From Anolis sagrei (lineage: Eukaryota; Chordata; Lepidosauria; Squamata; Anolidae), in contig NC_090023.1 in the NCBI RefSeq assembly GCF_037176765.1, positions 209,868,506 through 209,932,505 on the forward strand: a stretch of DNA of 64,000 nt, given 5' to 3'. Positions 8,994-21,303 of this stretch are shown one piece after another. A model generated the notes under the pieces. The model was not told the DNA's origin. It ran no database searches and worked only from the letters and a program-made list of their open reading frames with translations. Within the stretch, counting starts at the first letter, position 1. Each line of letters starts with the position of its first letter. A program made the position numbers and the translations under genes.

Positions 8994-11900
8994 TTCTCTG
9001 CATGTAATCAATTAGTAATTCAAACTGAAAGATTTGGTGTGACCCTGTCTTTGTTTACACCATGCCTCCCTTATGGCCTCCCTTATAATATGATTCTGGA
9101 GGCCATGGTTTGAATTCTCATTTGGCCATGAAAACTACTGGGTGACATTCAGCCTCAGAAAATGCTTTGATAGATTTGCCACCACAAGTTTAAAAGGACT
9201 TGAAGGTACAAACATCAACAAGATACGAGTATTGGCATTCTTTAATTGTATGATCCAAAATTCAGTTCTCTCAAGAGCCTGGCTATACTTTCATTAAACA
9301 CATGAATGTAACCAACTTTTGACTGCTGAGCATGTCCTCCAGAAACCTGAGGGAAACTTGAAGGTGTTTGCTTCTCCTGAGAGAGATGGAGAGAGAAACA
9401 GTGTTCACTTCTGAGTGTTTAATCTCTTGTTATCTTACTCCACTAATTTTCAATTGCAATTGAAAAGCAGGGGAAATTAACTGAGTGAGATACCAAGAGA
9501 TAAAAGCCAGCAGCCTTTCTTTCTTACTCCACTTGAGCAAGGCACTCTCAAGGAAAACATCTCTTAGCTTTCCTTGAATACCAAGTCATTCAGAACTGTA
9601 AATAGATAAAGCCTAGCTACTTTTTATGGGATGAATTTCAGTGAACATGTAACTAGGCTGCAGTTAATATGCAGTGCATTGCTGGGATTCCTAGGTTTCA
9701 CGCACAGGTTATAGTCTTAAGCAACTGCCATGCATTGAAGTAACAATTTTCAGGGTGAGCAGTATTGGAGGAGGAACAAGTTTATCTTTGTACTTAAAGA
9801 AGCTGTAAAACCAGGGTGTATGAATATAATGACTCCAAAGGTCACTTTGGATTTTTTTAAATTTTAGCCTAGCTTTTTCCTAATTCAATGTGACTTACAA
9901 CATACATTGAAAGCTTTCTGTCTTGGGACCCAAGACAGGATTGCCAACTCTCCCCAAATCACAAGAACTCCATGTCTGATTTTGAAAAATTGGACTGACA
10001 TCCCCTTGGAACTTAATGTGCAGTTTACAATTATGTTCTTTAGGATTAGGCATTACTCAGTGGCAATATTCCCAGCAAGGCAATGTTGCGATAACTGGAA
10101 TTATAACACAAGCAGAATGAACAGTATGGTCATTATGCAATTGCCATGATGCACAACAGAATGGCAACATGCAATGACAATGTGAGGGAGGGCAATTGTC
10201 CCCATGGACAATTGTCATGGACAGAGGGCAGTGGAAAGGCATAGATGTACAGCAGCCAGCTGGAAAAATGGCACCACCCTCCTTTTTACTCGGCTGAGGT
10301 AATGGGAGAAGGTTCACACTGATATTTGTTATCCATCTTTTCTCAGTTCCTAATTCCAGAAATGTGAGAAGCTCATAGAAGCTCCAACAGACTGACACTT
10401 CAAATGCTCCAATGACAGTTTATTGGATTTCCTGCCACCAGCAAGGGCCAATCAACGAAGCTGCTCCAACTGGACCACACATCCTTGATGGACTGTTTCC
10501 AATCAATCAAGAGTTGAAACAGGTTTCTTGAATAGCTGTAAAATAAAATAAAAATGCTCTGTATTACAATGTGTGGTATGTCAGTCTTTGGGAGCACAGA
10601 CTCTGCTGACATCATTTCTGGCCAGGAAGAATAAAAACTTCTATTTTTGCCTTTGAATCTGCCTATGTTTGATTTGGGTTTCTGAATTAGCTAGGCACAC
10701 CAGGCTCCTGAACCTGTGATTTAGCAGAGCAGATGATCATAGAGATGTAGCAGACCTATGTTATTCATGTTTATAGGATGGTTACACCCATTTAATTTCA
10801 GGAACACTAAATATTTATTTTAGTGTTAAGCTGAAAGGGAAGTAATGTTGCAAATAACCTCAAGTACAAATAAAACTATAATTAATTCTAATTTTTATTT
10901 ATTTTAATGTAGTCAATTAATGTAGATGCTGTACTAAACAAGGTATTACTAGAGTTATATGAAATGCAACTATTTAGTAGTTAATGCCAATCCCAAACAG
11001 TTAATCAGGAATTGCTGAAATTCAAACATTTTCTGAGCTACCAGAGCAGATTAAGTTCTTGCCAAATTTCAACTGAGATTCTGCCATATGTATTGTTTTC
11101 TTTAGAAATTCGCTGCACTATTTATAACATTCACTCTCAAGAGTCAAAAGTTGACGGAGTAGATTTCCTTGAGGCTTACATCTCCACTGAACCTACTGTT
11201 TCACACAGTTCTAGGGAGGCCAAAAGGTTACTAGATGGTTGGGCAGCAGATTCAGGAATTAAATTAGTTTGAGAAAATTGATTTTTTTTGTTGTATTTAT
11301 GGGTTTGTTAACCAAAACGCTAGAGGGTCTAAGAGTTTTCTGATAATGCATCACTGGGTGAGTCACTGTGCAGTGGATTAGTCATAGCTGTGAGATAAAT
11401 ACCCCCAAGTTTCCTCTAAAGTGACAGATTTACCTGATCTCATTGAATTATATGTTGCAGAAGTCAGATTTATCTGAAGTCATGGAGCTTCAGAACCTTC
11501 TGGCTATAATAATCCAGTGTCATGCCATACCACTTGTCTGGGGATTTTAATGAAATGTAGTATTTTGCTCAGAGATCATACTGAAGTAGCATGTATTAAT
11601 GAAGCCAGCAGAATGGCAGAAGAGAACAGCTTGTATACAGCAGAGTCTATGAATACCACAGCAGAGCATCATGATGACTTGATGCTATTTTAGACACAAC
11701 TAGTCCCCAAACAACTACAATGCTCCAAGCTCATCTGTTCCATGTGGTCCCTCTCCATAGCAAGGATATTTGTGCACGTTGCCAATAAAAAATAATCCAT
11801 CTTTTCCTGTGTATATCTTACAAAGAAAATGTTGTCCAGATAAAGTAATATAGTTGGGTTGAGCACACAAGAAAAGCTGAGAATGAAGTCAATTCATTCT

Positions 11901-12095
11901 TTTTCTTATCACCACCTTTGGAATTTTAACATGATAGCTATTATTTTATGGAATTGTTTTCATTTGCTAGGTCTTTATAGTAAAGTGGTAAGATCCATTA
12001 TATAATGGAGGAATGATTGAAAGTGAGTGATAAAGTCAGTTGTGGTGTAGATACATGAAGATCATGTCCAGGAAGCTAAAGCCATGGCATATAAA
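8994..12095. other. Intergenic DNA without recognised genes
   Basis: AT-rich, with no coding exons or clear mobile elements recognised. A possible exception is 10400-10690, listed separately. A short inverted repeat (caattgtcc...ggacaattg) lies at 10192-10213. Confidence 0.4.
10400..10700. mobile_element. Possible old solo LTR fragment
   Basis: Shares several phrases, in the same order, with 19140-19400: a 'ccaccag...caatca' segment, then 'tcagt' with 'gcagactct', and an 'aataaaa'-type signal just downstream. Promoter-like and poly(A)-like phrases in that order suggest an old LTR, now a fossil. The ends, target duplication and family could not be fixed. Confidence 0.25.
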
Positions 12096-12190
12096 TGCTG
12101 TATTATTATTATTATTATTATTAGTAGTAGTAGTAGTAGTAGTAGTATCATGCTTTTATTTCTAGATTGAGACGCTAGGCAGCTCACAAC
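12096..12190 (-). repeat. ATT/AGT microsatellite joined to a LINE 3' tail remnant
   Basis: (TTA)n then (GTA)n at 12101-12147 is followed by 'tttatttctagattgagacg' and 'ggcagctcacaac'. On the minus strand this reads like the 3' tail of an L2/CR1-type LINE, a family whose tails in this window carry similar sequence before simple repeats (compare 23270 and 60760). Confidence 0.45.
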
Positions 12191-12653
12191 ATTAAGAAGG
12201 TGCAATTTAAAACCCACAACATATTTAAAAAATTAAACAACCAGTAAATTAAAATCCCTTAAAACATTTTAAAAATCTTAAAATAATCAAAAACCTGTAA
12301 GTTAAGGTTGTGGGTGGAATTTATAGACCATAGTCCACATTAGACAGAATCTGGCTTCTTGGGGAAATAGGAGTATTGTGGCCAGTGTTCCCAAATGAAT
12401 TGAGGATTGCATTACATAGTTCTGTTAGTTTCAAACCATTTTATCAGCTTTGGGCTCAAGCTATCCTAGGAGTTGCAGTTTGGAGTATTCCGTGCTAGAG
12501 AACTCTACATCCCCAAACTTCAAATCCAACCCTCTGGGTGCCAAATCAGGTACTCTTATTCCCTATTTAAACTATAGTATTAAGGTAACCCAATCCTTAG
12601 TAAAAAGCTCCTGGATGCAACTCTGCCCATCCGCAACAGTGATATCACACAGA

Positions 12654-12850
12654 GGGTGTGTCTATACTGTAGATTCAATGCAGTTTGACACTACTTTAAC
12701 TGCCATGGCTCAATGCTATTGAATCCTGGGAGCTGCAGGGTGGTGAGGCACTAGCCCTCTTTGGCAGAGAAGGCCAAAAACTTTGTAAAACTACAAATCC
12801 CATGATTGCATAGCATTTAGCCATGACATGAAAGTGGTATCAAAGTGCTT
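12654..12850. mobile_element. Palindromic MITE ('tttgacaccactttaactg' family)
   Basis: The arms are imperfect inverse copies: 'gcagtttgacactactttaa' and 'ccatggctcaatgctattga' at the left are mirrored by 'atagcatttagccatgacat' and 'gtggtatcaaagtgc' at the right. The middle carries 'ctttggcagagaaggc'. Related copies lie at 24516, 26981, 60472 and 62968. This looks like a non-autonomous DNA transposon of uncertain superfamily. Confidence 0.65.
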
Positions 12851-13129
12851 ACACCCAGAGTGTGCTGGGAGCTCCTGGCCAGATGCTGGGGCTGTCTGTA
12901 CTTCCACTAAGATGGCTGCCTCCATCCATTCTTCCTACAACCCCCAAAGCAGGCATGTAGCCGAAATTTTCATGGTGGTTTGCGAAAAGGCCTTACTGGT
13001 GCATTATTTAAACTGTTATGTTTATTCATATCATGATCTGATCATCATACTCAATATATCCCATATGCATGGGGGTATTGGGGTAATGATACAAAAGGTT
13101 TGCTAGGCTAGACCCTCTTTCACTCAGAC

Positions 13130-13235
13130 TCAGCCCCCCCCCCCGAAACTCAGCCCCCCCCCTGAAACCCCTCCTGAAAAAAATTCAGCCCCCCCCCCCC
13201 CCGAAACGAAATCCTGGCTACGGGCCTGCCCCAAA
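13130..13235. repeat. Three poly-C tracts in a repeat remnant
   Basis: C runs near 13134-13144, 13154-13162 and 13189-13202 are separated by the repeated phrase 'cccctgaaa'/'cccgaaa' and followed by 'tcctggctacgggcctgcc'. This looks like an internal part of a dispersed repeat with a slippage-prone core. Long G runs appear on the other strand. Confidence 0.5.
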
Positions 13236-14590
13236 GTATTGTGATGCAGCTTTTCCTTACCACTTCTTTTCAGTAGGACTGCACCCCCAAAACTTTGCCA
13301 GTTCTCTGTAGAAACTGTTACTGTTGTTGAAACAACAAAACTAATATTAAGCAAATGGTGTGCATGCCAACGGCTTCTTGCACTCAATTGTTTGTATGTA
13401 TACATAAGAAAAATAGCTCTGTCCATTCCCTTCATTTATTTGAAATAACACTCACAAACTCTGACTCATTCCTGGGAGCTGCTTGCTTTCTGTTGAACAT
13501 GACCTGTATTAGCTTTGTTCCTTTTAGCCGTACAAATTGGTCATCAGTAACACTGTGGGAAGTAGCTCTTTATTAGTCATAGCCAGATATGCAATATTAA
13601 TCCCGAAGGCAGAAATGGTCTCTTTTGATCACCCTAGTCTGAATTGTAATTGCACCATGTTTTAGAATAAAGAAATATTTTGGAGGGGTGCTAACCACTC
13701 TTAAGTATTATAAAGCATTTTCCAAAAAATTGCGCTGGCTCCATTTGGGCCCCTAGATTTGCCTCATTGCTTCAAAAGTAGGTCTGTTGCATTTCCTTCT
13801 GAGCTAGCAAAGATGATAAATAAGTTAAGCTACTGAAGTGTTCATAGGTCATAAGAGGAACTTGAGGAGCATCAATGAAACCCATAGAAAAAAATAGTGA
13901 CATCTCAAGATGTTCAAAAATGGTACTTGTATTAGTGTTTTGGTCTATTGGTATTCTTAAAGCCTTCCTTAGGAGCTGCTTGGAATCAAAATTCTGAAAT
14001 TTCTGGATGAGGAACTCTCAACCTGTTTTCTGGATGATTCATTATCACCGTGGTGGAGTTAAGGGAGGGAACTTACCTGGGTTGACTAATCGTGATTGTT
14101 CCACCCATATTTTCTATACTACCAGCAAAATTGGATTAACACTGGTGAATTAGTCAACTACTGAAGCACACCTTGTCCTCAGTATGTCACACTGTAGGTG
14201 GAAGAGGCTTATCCTATAAACTCATGTATAAGTCTAGAAATTTTAGTTAAAAAAACAAGCCCCCAAAATTGGGTTGACTTATCCATGGGTCAGCGTAAAT
14301 ACTGTACCTTAACTCTTATCAAAAAGGAACTATTCTCCGAGTGGTGAAAGGTGAAGGTTTTGTACATCCCGAGAGGATATACAAATTTACCAACTCTCTG
14401 CTATCTTCACCACAGCACCACTTCTGAATGTCTGGGCAGGAAAATGGCAGTGTCATCCAGAGGTGGCTGGCCACATGAGGAGACATTAGCAGTTCCCCTC
14501 TCCATAGAATATTCATTGACCTAGTCATAATTTTGGACCTGCCCTTGATTTATACATGAGGTCAACTTATATATTAGTGTATATAGTACA
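13236..14590. other. Intergenic DNA without recognised genes
   Basis: Only short open frames and no family similarity. Nothing repeated elsewhere in the window was noticed. Confidence 0.4.
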
Positions 14591-14609
14591 TTGCTAAATC
14601 TTCTTCCAT

Positions 14610-15335
14610 AATAATATAATGAGGAATGGAACACAGCTCACCACACTAAAAGAGTGGATGTGGCTCTTAATGACATGCCGCATTATCACGGGGTGTCTGT
14701 GCCCTACACCACTGGAGAAATTACACTGCTTAGCCGGTATTGCACGACCTGACATCCGCCGGGAAGTAGCAGCCAATAGTGAAAGGACCAAGGTAGAGAT
14801 ATCTCCAGCTCATCCCTTGTTTGGGCATCAGCCAGTACGCCAATGACTTAAATCAAGAAATAGTTTTCTAAGATCTACAGAGACACTCACTGGAACACCT
14901 CAGCAAGCGAGAGTCCAAAGGTGGCAGGCTCAAATCCAGAGCCTCAAAAAATGGCCGATACCAAATGAGAGACTCCCCCCTGGGCACACAAAAAACTGGG
15001 TGACTTGGAAGGCGCTGAACAGACTGCGCTCTGGCACCACGAGATGCAGAGCCAACCTTCAGAAATGGGGCTACAAAGTGGAATCCACATTATGCGAGTG
15101 TGGAGAAGAGCAAACTACAGACCACCTGCTGCAATGCACCCTGAGCCCTGCTACATGCACAATGGAGGACCTTCTTGCGGCAACACCAGAAACACTCCAA
15201 GTGGCCAGATACTGATCAAAGGACATTTAATCAACTACCAAGCTTGCAAACTCTGTGTCTTTTGTATGTTTGTTCTGTCAAAAATGTAATACAACTGTTC
15301 AGTTGCCTGACACGATAAATAAATAAAATAATGAG
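14610..15335 (+). mobile_element. LINE 3' end (RTE-like), reverse transcriptase C-terminus
   Basis: The + strand encodes the end of a reverse-transcriptase polyprotein. A segment reads HCLAGIARPDIRRE, then after an interrupted stretch WVTWKALNRLRSGTTRC and a Cys-rich knuckle CECGEEQTTDHLLQC. The last frame runs to 15215. The 3' tail ends 'cctgacacgataaataaat' at about 15328. A second copy at 63200-63595 shares the same coding segment and tail. The C-terminal Cys box and short A-rich tail suggest an RTE-type or related clade. At least one stop, at 14844-14846, interrupts the frame. Confidence 0.65.
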
Positions 15336-15925
15336 GACTGATTGCATTGGGAGCTGGATGGTGGGTAGTAAAGTTCTAGCATGGCTTCCTCCCCAGTGTG
15401 TTAATTTGAAGAATGATTTTTTATTTTAAAAAGCATCTAAATGAGCCTAAGCATTTAATTTCAAGTAGTCTGCATAACTTTAAAATCATTTTCTAAGAAT
15501 TTGATTATATTCTTGTGCACTGTCTGCACAAAGCAAAAACTTGTGACTGATGTTGGGCATACTGGCATGGGGAAGATGAGATTCTGAGAACCAAAGTCCA
15601 AAAAGTAGTCTTTCTAAGGTCTGAGCTGAACAGAGCAGCAGACATGAACCTGACACTGAAGCCTGTTAAAATTTACTAGTTTTACCTAGCTTTTCTGATA
15701 TATTATGCATATGAATGCATAAGCCTGCTAATTAAACTTAGCATCCCTGCCAAGGCCAATGAGGGAGAGGAAGCTGGTACCAAATACTGGAACTTGCCAG
15801 TGAACAGTGGGCCCATGTCCCAACTATGTTGCATATACTTTTGACTTTCCCAGTAGTATCATTATTTGCTCATTATTTTCGACATCCTTTGGTGAATTTC
15901 AGGGAAAATAATAATGATGTAAAAA

Positions 15926-16395
15926 GGAGCCACGGTGGTGCAATGGGTTAAACTGTTGAACTGTTGAACCTGCTGACCTAAAGGTTGGCAGTTCATTCAC
16001 CGGTTGGGGTGAGCTCCTGCTGTTATCCCTAGCTCCTGACAACCTAGCAGTCTGAAAACATGCAAATGTGAGTAGATCAACAGGTACCAGTTCAGTATGA
16101 AGGTAATAAAGGTATCCATGCAGCCATGCCAGCAAACATGACCAGGAGTTGTCTACAGACAACAGGCTCCTTGGCTTGGAAATGGAACAAGAGTCTCTCC
16201 CCATGGCCAGGGTTGAGCACCGCCTCCAGAAAGCTGGAGATGAATGGGGAAGCCTTTTCTTTTGTTCTGTGTATTTTTATTTCATTGTCATTCCACTGTA
16301 TTAAAGGCACTGGATGTTTCCCTATATGTGTATGTTGTAATCTGCTCTGTATCCCCTCAGGGAAATAGAGCGGGATATAAATTAAAGTGTTATTA
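15926..16395 (+). mobile_element. Composite SINE, tRNA head with LINE-type tail
   Basis: Begins 'ggagccacggtggtgcaatg', typical of the lizard tRNA-headed SINEs. It continues through 'aaaacatgcaaatgtgagta' as in the Sauria-type copies at 33337 and 48903. The 3' end is different: 'tgtaatctgctctgtatccc' then 'gcgggatataaattaaag', like an L2-type LINE tail. It therefore appears to be a SINE that uses a different LINE for retrotransposition, or a fusion of two insertions. Confidence 0.6.
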
Positions 16396-17384
16396 TGTTA
16401 TTAATGTGAAGATTTTAGCTGGTCCGACCTATTGTGCTGATCAGCTACTGGCCAACTGCTGGGAGCCCACCTGAAAAAGACTCACCTGAACCCAAGAGAG
16501 GGAGGTCACTTCACTATATACTCCTGCACTTAAGAAAAACATGTGACTTCATTGCTATACACAGGTGTGCACTGTGTATGTGAGCATGTGCACATTTTAA
16601 AATCCTGAAAGAGCTTATAAGGGCTGTAAACAAATGGAGCCATGGAATCTTAGTTGAGTTCTTCTTTCACCAATGCAGCCTAGATGCCATCTAGTGCTTG
16701 ATATTTACAACTGCATCTGAAAAGATACTGTTCTCTTTTTTGAAGTGACGTATTTGTTTTTTCTTTAATCTGAATATAAAGTTTAAAACATGCATTTTGT
16801 TTAACACTAACCCTCCTTCTGGCTGGAGGCATTTACAAAAGATATGTCTCAAATTAAGACGCATTCCTAGCTCTTTCTAAAAAGTTATTCTGTTGGCATT
16901 TTTTAGTCTAACAATTGCTTTTGTTAATAAAAACTGGTATTGTCTCTCATTTATTTCCCTCCAAAAGAGCTTTATTCTTCTGGTATTGGAGTGATGAGAA
17001 TATACAACTCTGAAATACAACAAATATAATTACTCAGTCCAGAAAATAGTAACAGCAACAACGAACCCTATGTTACAAGCAAAAAGATACGTAAGCTAGG
17101 TTTTCTGTTCCACTTCTCTCTTTAAAGCCTTGTTGGTGGGACTGGAGCCTCCTGAACAGAATGGATTAAGGAACCAGGATGGGGAACCTGGAGAAATGGA
17201 GAAAACTGCACCACCATGGAAAGTAAAATGAAGAATTTTATAATGGGACTACGGTAAATCTGTTATCGAGAAATTGGACCAGGCTCATGGTCTTATTTTT
17301 ATTTTATTTTAATTTTTATACAACTTTGCAATTCCAAGAAAGTGGTTACCCCTTTTGCCATCCTTTTTCCTACTTTCATTTACC
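16396..17384. other. Intergenic DNA without recognised genes
   Basis: No coding, RNA or mobile-element signal was recognised. Confidence 0.4.
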
Positions 17385-18519
17385 ATCATAGAATCAAAGA
17401 GTTGGAAGAGACCTCATGGGCCATCCAGTCCAACCCCCTGCCAAGAAGCAGGAATATTGCATTCAAATCACCCCTGACAGATGGCCATCCAGCCTCTGTT
17501 TAAAAGCTTCCAAAGAAGGAGCCTCCACCACACTCCGGGGCAGAGAGTTCCACTGCTGAACGGCTCTCACAGTCAGGAAGTTCTTCCTCATGTTCAGATG
17601 GAATCTCCTCTCTTGTAGTTTGAAGCCATTGTTCCGCGTCCTAGTCTCCAGGGAAGCAGAAAACAAGCTTGCTCCCTCCTCCCTGTGGCTTCCTCTCACA
17701 TATTTATTCATGGCTATCATATCCCCTCTCAGCCTTCTCTTCTTCAGGCTAAACATGCCCAGCTCGTTAAGCCGCTCCTCATAGGGCTTGTTCTCCAGAC
17801 CTTTTATCATTTTAGTCACTCTCCTCTGGACACATTCCAGCTTGTCAATATCTCTCTTGAATTGTGGTGCCCAGAACTGGACACAATATTCCAGATGTGG
17901 TCTAACCAAAACAGAATAGAGGGGTAGCATTACTTCCCTAGATCTAGACACTATGCTCCTATTGATGCAGGCCAAAATCCCATTGGCTTTTTTTGCCGCC
18001 ACATCACATTGTTGGCTCATGTTTAACTTGTTGTCCACGAGGACTCCAAGATCTTTTTCACACGTACTGCTCTCGAGCCAGGCATTGTCCCCCATTCTGT
18101 ATCTTTGCATTTCGTTTTTCCTGCCAAAGTGGAGTATCTTGCATTTGTCACTGTTGAACTTCATTTTGTTAGTTTTGGCCCATCTCTCTAATCTGTCAAG
18201 ATCGGTTTGAATCCTGCTCCTGTCCTCTGGAGTATTGGCTATCCCTCCCAATTTGGTGTTGTCTGCAAACTTGATGATCCTGCCTTCTAGCCCTTCATCT
18301 AAGTCATTAATAAAGATGTTGAACAGGACCGGGCCCAGGACGGAACCCTGCAGAACTCCGCTCGTCACTTCTTTCCAGGATGAAGAGGAAGCATTGGTGA
18401 GTACCCTCTGGGTTCGTCCATTTAACCAATTACAGATCCACCTCACTGTAGTTTTACCTAGCCCACATTGGACTAGTTTCCTTGCCAGAAGGTCATGGAA
18501 GGCTGACTTGCACATCTCA
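17385..18519 (-). mobile_element. CR1 LINE, 5'-truncated, reverse transcriptase 3' half and 3' end
   Basis: A minus-strand frame (18638 to 17463, 391 codons) encodes the RT from about FHDLLARKLVQCGLGKTT onward, then GVLQGSVLGPVLFNIFINDL and IIKFADNTKLGG. The C-terminal part includes LGVLVDNKL, RPHLEYCVQFW and WNSLPRSVVEA. The 3' tail carries the CR1-type phrase 'ggttggactggatggcc' and ends in 'gattctatgat' at 17385. Two features are odd. The catalytic FADD box reads FADN: the last Asp codon at 18260-18258 is AAC, one base from GAC, so the enzyme would be inactive even though the frame is open. Similarity also stops near 18519, where the reading frame continues into unrelated sequence, which marks the 5' truncation point. 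Confidence 0.85.
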
Positions 18520-18639
18520 GAGACATTAACATATTGCCCTGTGAATAAGTGGATCGCCTCAAGGAAAGGCTCCATGGGAAATGCTTCTATGATTCCCAAC
18601 CCCCAGACTGGTATTTTCCCTGAATGTTTAAGAGCCATT

Positions 18640-20560
18640 TAAAAGGGATTTTCTTCACTACTAAATCTGTCTGTGTACTCTCTTGAGATTGATTCATAAA
18701 CTCTATACAACTTCATTCATAATTCTTACATGGTAATATGTTCATAGATAAAAATATAACTGTGTTCACTGATGATGTGTAGGGAGATGTGTGCTTATTT
18801 GATCCAGTGCATAAGTCCTGGATGAAATTAACACCTGTTAAATAATATGTCTGTTTGTGTACCTGTTAAATAATATGTCTGTTTATGTCTGGTTTCCCAT
18901 TCATTGTGAAGCTAAAACCATCATGTAGGGTTTTTCCAACTTATTGATAGGATTCAGAGTTATCTGCTCCTGGGGATGGGCACACAGATTGCCAGTGTAT
19001 ATCTTCCATTGAGCCGTTACATCAACATAACTGACCATTGTGTTCACAGGACACTGTTTATAAACTGGACTGAGGAATTAACCCGATATATTAACAATTT
19101 TTCCATATTTTCACACCTCATTCTGAAGGTCTACATATCCCTTGGGGGCGGACCTTTAAAAGGACCCACACTTCAAACCAATGAATGACAGCTCCTTAAA
19201 TTTCCGGCCACCAGGAGGACCAATCACTGGACTGTGGGTGTTATGAATAGTTGTCAAAAGTGTACAAATGTTCTATATTTTGGATTGGGATAGGTCAGTT
19301 CTTTGAGTGCAGACTCTATTCTGACCTCCAAAAGAACAAACTTCTTGTTGCCTAGTTTGTTTTAATCTGACCTTCGGAGTAGTGAAGTGTGCCAAATTCC
19401 AAACACCAATCTTTAGTGGATAGCTGAAATCACTCATCATATCCACATTATATCTTTTTAACTATCATGGCTTAAAGAATCCTGTGACATGCACTTTGAT
19501 GATTACTTCATATTTTCTTATTTATCTCAGGATTATGCACCAGAGCTTAATTCCTACTACTCATTACGAAACTATAAACTCTTGGAGTTCCATTGGATGG
19601 AGATTTTAAGCTTTTGTATTAAATTTCAACAGGTACAATATGTACAATATCATGGTTGCATAGTAGAGCAACAAGTCACAATCTAAAATCTTACTTTATC
19701 CCGATGATAATTTTTCAGGTTAAAAAACCACCCTGGTTTTTACATATGAATTTTAATTGGTTAACCAAATTCCCATGCTAAGTCTATGGGAAGCAAATAA
19801 ACGAGCCCCTCCAGAACTGCAAGTACTATTTCAAGCAAATTTTGAGTTTACTCACATGCCATTACTTGCAGCAATAGCCAATATAGTGGAAACAACCAAG
19901 TTGGGACACCCATAAATGGCAAGCAAAGCCTAAGGCATTGGCCGGGGGGGGGGGGGCAGGATTTGAAGGCCCTCTTGAAGGAGACCAGACCTGGTGAGGG
20001 TGGTTGACAGGGGAGGAGCTGCAGGCTATTTAAGGCTGCTCTGTCCCCCTGCTGTGCTCTTTGCCACAGCTTGAGGTAGGAGGCAGGTTCCTAATAGACC
20101 TTTTTCCCCTTGCTCCCCCCCTCCCCACTTTCCAGATACTACGATTCCCATTGCTATGCCTATGTATAGATTGTTTTCAACTCTTAAATGTTTGAAAACA
20201 TACATAAGCAGCAAATGGGGCAAGAAAGATTGATTGGACTTGCACTCTTGAGTGTCCACCAAAGTCTATCAATGGAGCCTGATTTCTGTCAAAGTGTATT
20301 GACACACTTTTCAAATGTTTCCAGCAGACGTAGTATTCTTTTGTAACTATACACTACCAATTAACAGTCATTTTCCGTTATTTTAAGACTCGAAACTTTG
20401 TAACTAAAATAGAAAATTGATTTAATTAAATCTATATAAAATGTACTATAGAATGAACTATACTATTTAAATCATTTTATGTTATGGAACTATTCTTTGT
20501 GATTCACTAAAAAAAATTCAACCCCCCTCCCAATTTTTAATGGTCCCTCAAACTGGGTAA
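18640..20560. other. Intergenic DNA upstream of the telomere-like array
   Basis: No gene was recognised. A 24-bp phrase containing 'cctgttaaataatatgtctg' occurs twice near 18834 and 18862. A possible old LTR lies at 19140-19400. A promoter-like stretch with 'gctatttaaggctgctctg' at about 20026-20044 follows a G run at 19945-19954; it could be another LTR or LINE remnant. Confidence 0.35.
19140..19400. mobile_element. Possible old solo LTR fragment
   Basis: Weakly similar, in the same order of phrases, to 10400-10700 (see there). It is a fossil with uncertain ends and family, and looks old. Confidence 0.22.
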
Positions 20561-20561
20561 C

Positions 20562-21194
20562 GTTTAGGGTTTAGGTTAGAGTACAGGTTAGGGTAAGGTT
20601 TAGGGTTTGGGTTAGAGTATGGGTTAGGGTTTGGGTTAGCATACAGGTTAGGGTAAGGTTTAGGGTTTGGGTTAGCATACAGGTTAGGGTTAGAGTATGG
20701 GTTAGGGCAAGGTTTGGGTTAGCATACGGGTTAGGGTAAGGTTTAGGGTTTGGTTAGAGTATGGGTTAGGGTAAGGTTTAGGGTTTGGGTTAGCATATGG
20801 GTTAGGGTTAGAGTACGGGTTAGGGCAAGGTTTGGGGTTTGGGTTAGAGTACGGGTTAGGGTAAGGTTTAGGGTTTAGGCTAGAGTACGGGTTAAGGTAA
20901 GGTTTAGGGTTTAGGCTAGAGTACGGGTTAAGGTAAGGTTTAGGGTTTGGGTTAGAGTATGGTTTAGGGTTTGGGTTAGCATACGGATCAGGGTAAGGTT
21001 TAGGGTTTAGGCTACAGTATGGGTTAGGGTAAGGTTTAGGGTTTGGGTCAGTATAAGGATTAGGGTTTAGGTTAGAGTACGGGTTAGGGTAAGGTTTAGG
21101 GTTTGGGTTAGAGTAAAGTTTAGGTTAGTGTACGGGTTAGGGTAAGGGGTTAGGCTTAGGGTACAGTTCAGGGTTAAAGTAAGGGTTAGGGTTT
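20562..21194 (+). repeat. Degenerate interstitial telomere-like array
   Basis: About 630 bp made almost wholly of TTAGGG and one-base variants (TTTAGGG, TTAGAG, TAAGG, TTTGGG). They are arranged in a higher-order unit of roughly 34-36 bp: a marker 'gagtacggg' or 'gcatacggg', then 'ttagggtaagg', then 'tttagggtttggg'. Vertebrate telomeres are pure TTAGGG, so this is either an old internal block amplified as a satellite or a repair-inserted block. It ends about 660 bp upstream of the TCTCGCGAGA box of the SMNDC1 promoter. Confidence 0.9.
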
Positions 21195-21303
21195 CTCTAT
21201 TAAAGAACTCTTACATTCCCCTTCTATATTATCTATCTCCGGCCTGGCTTACATTAGCTAAGTTCCTCTGGCATAAGCAGCGCTCCTAAAGAACGATATG
21301 GCA

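Noticed and set aside
13130-13435. Glycine-rich minus-strand frame
   Set aside because: Produced by three poly-C tracts; no gene evidence.
17590-18642. Plus-strand frames opposite the CR1 reverse transcriptase
   Set aside because: Antisense shadows; the minus strand carries the recognisable RT motifs.
20562-21194. True chromosome end or recent telomere fusion
   Set aside because: Few pure TTAGGG runs, a 34-36 bp higher-order unit and unique sequence on both sides point to an internal satellite-like block.
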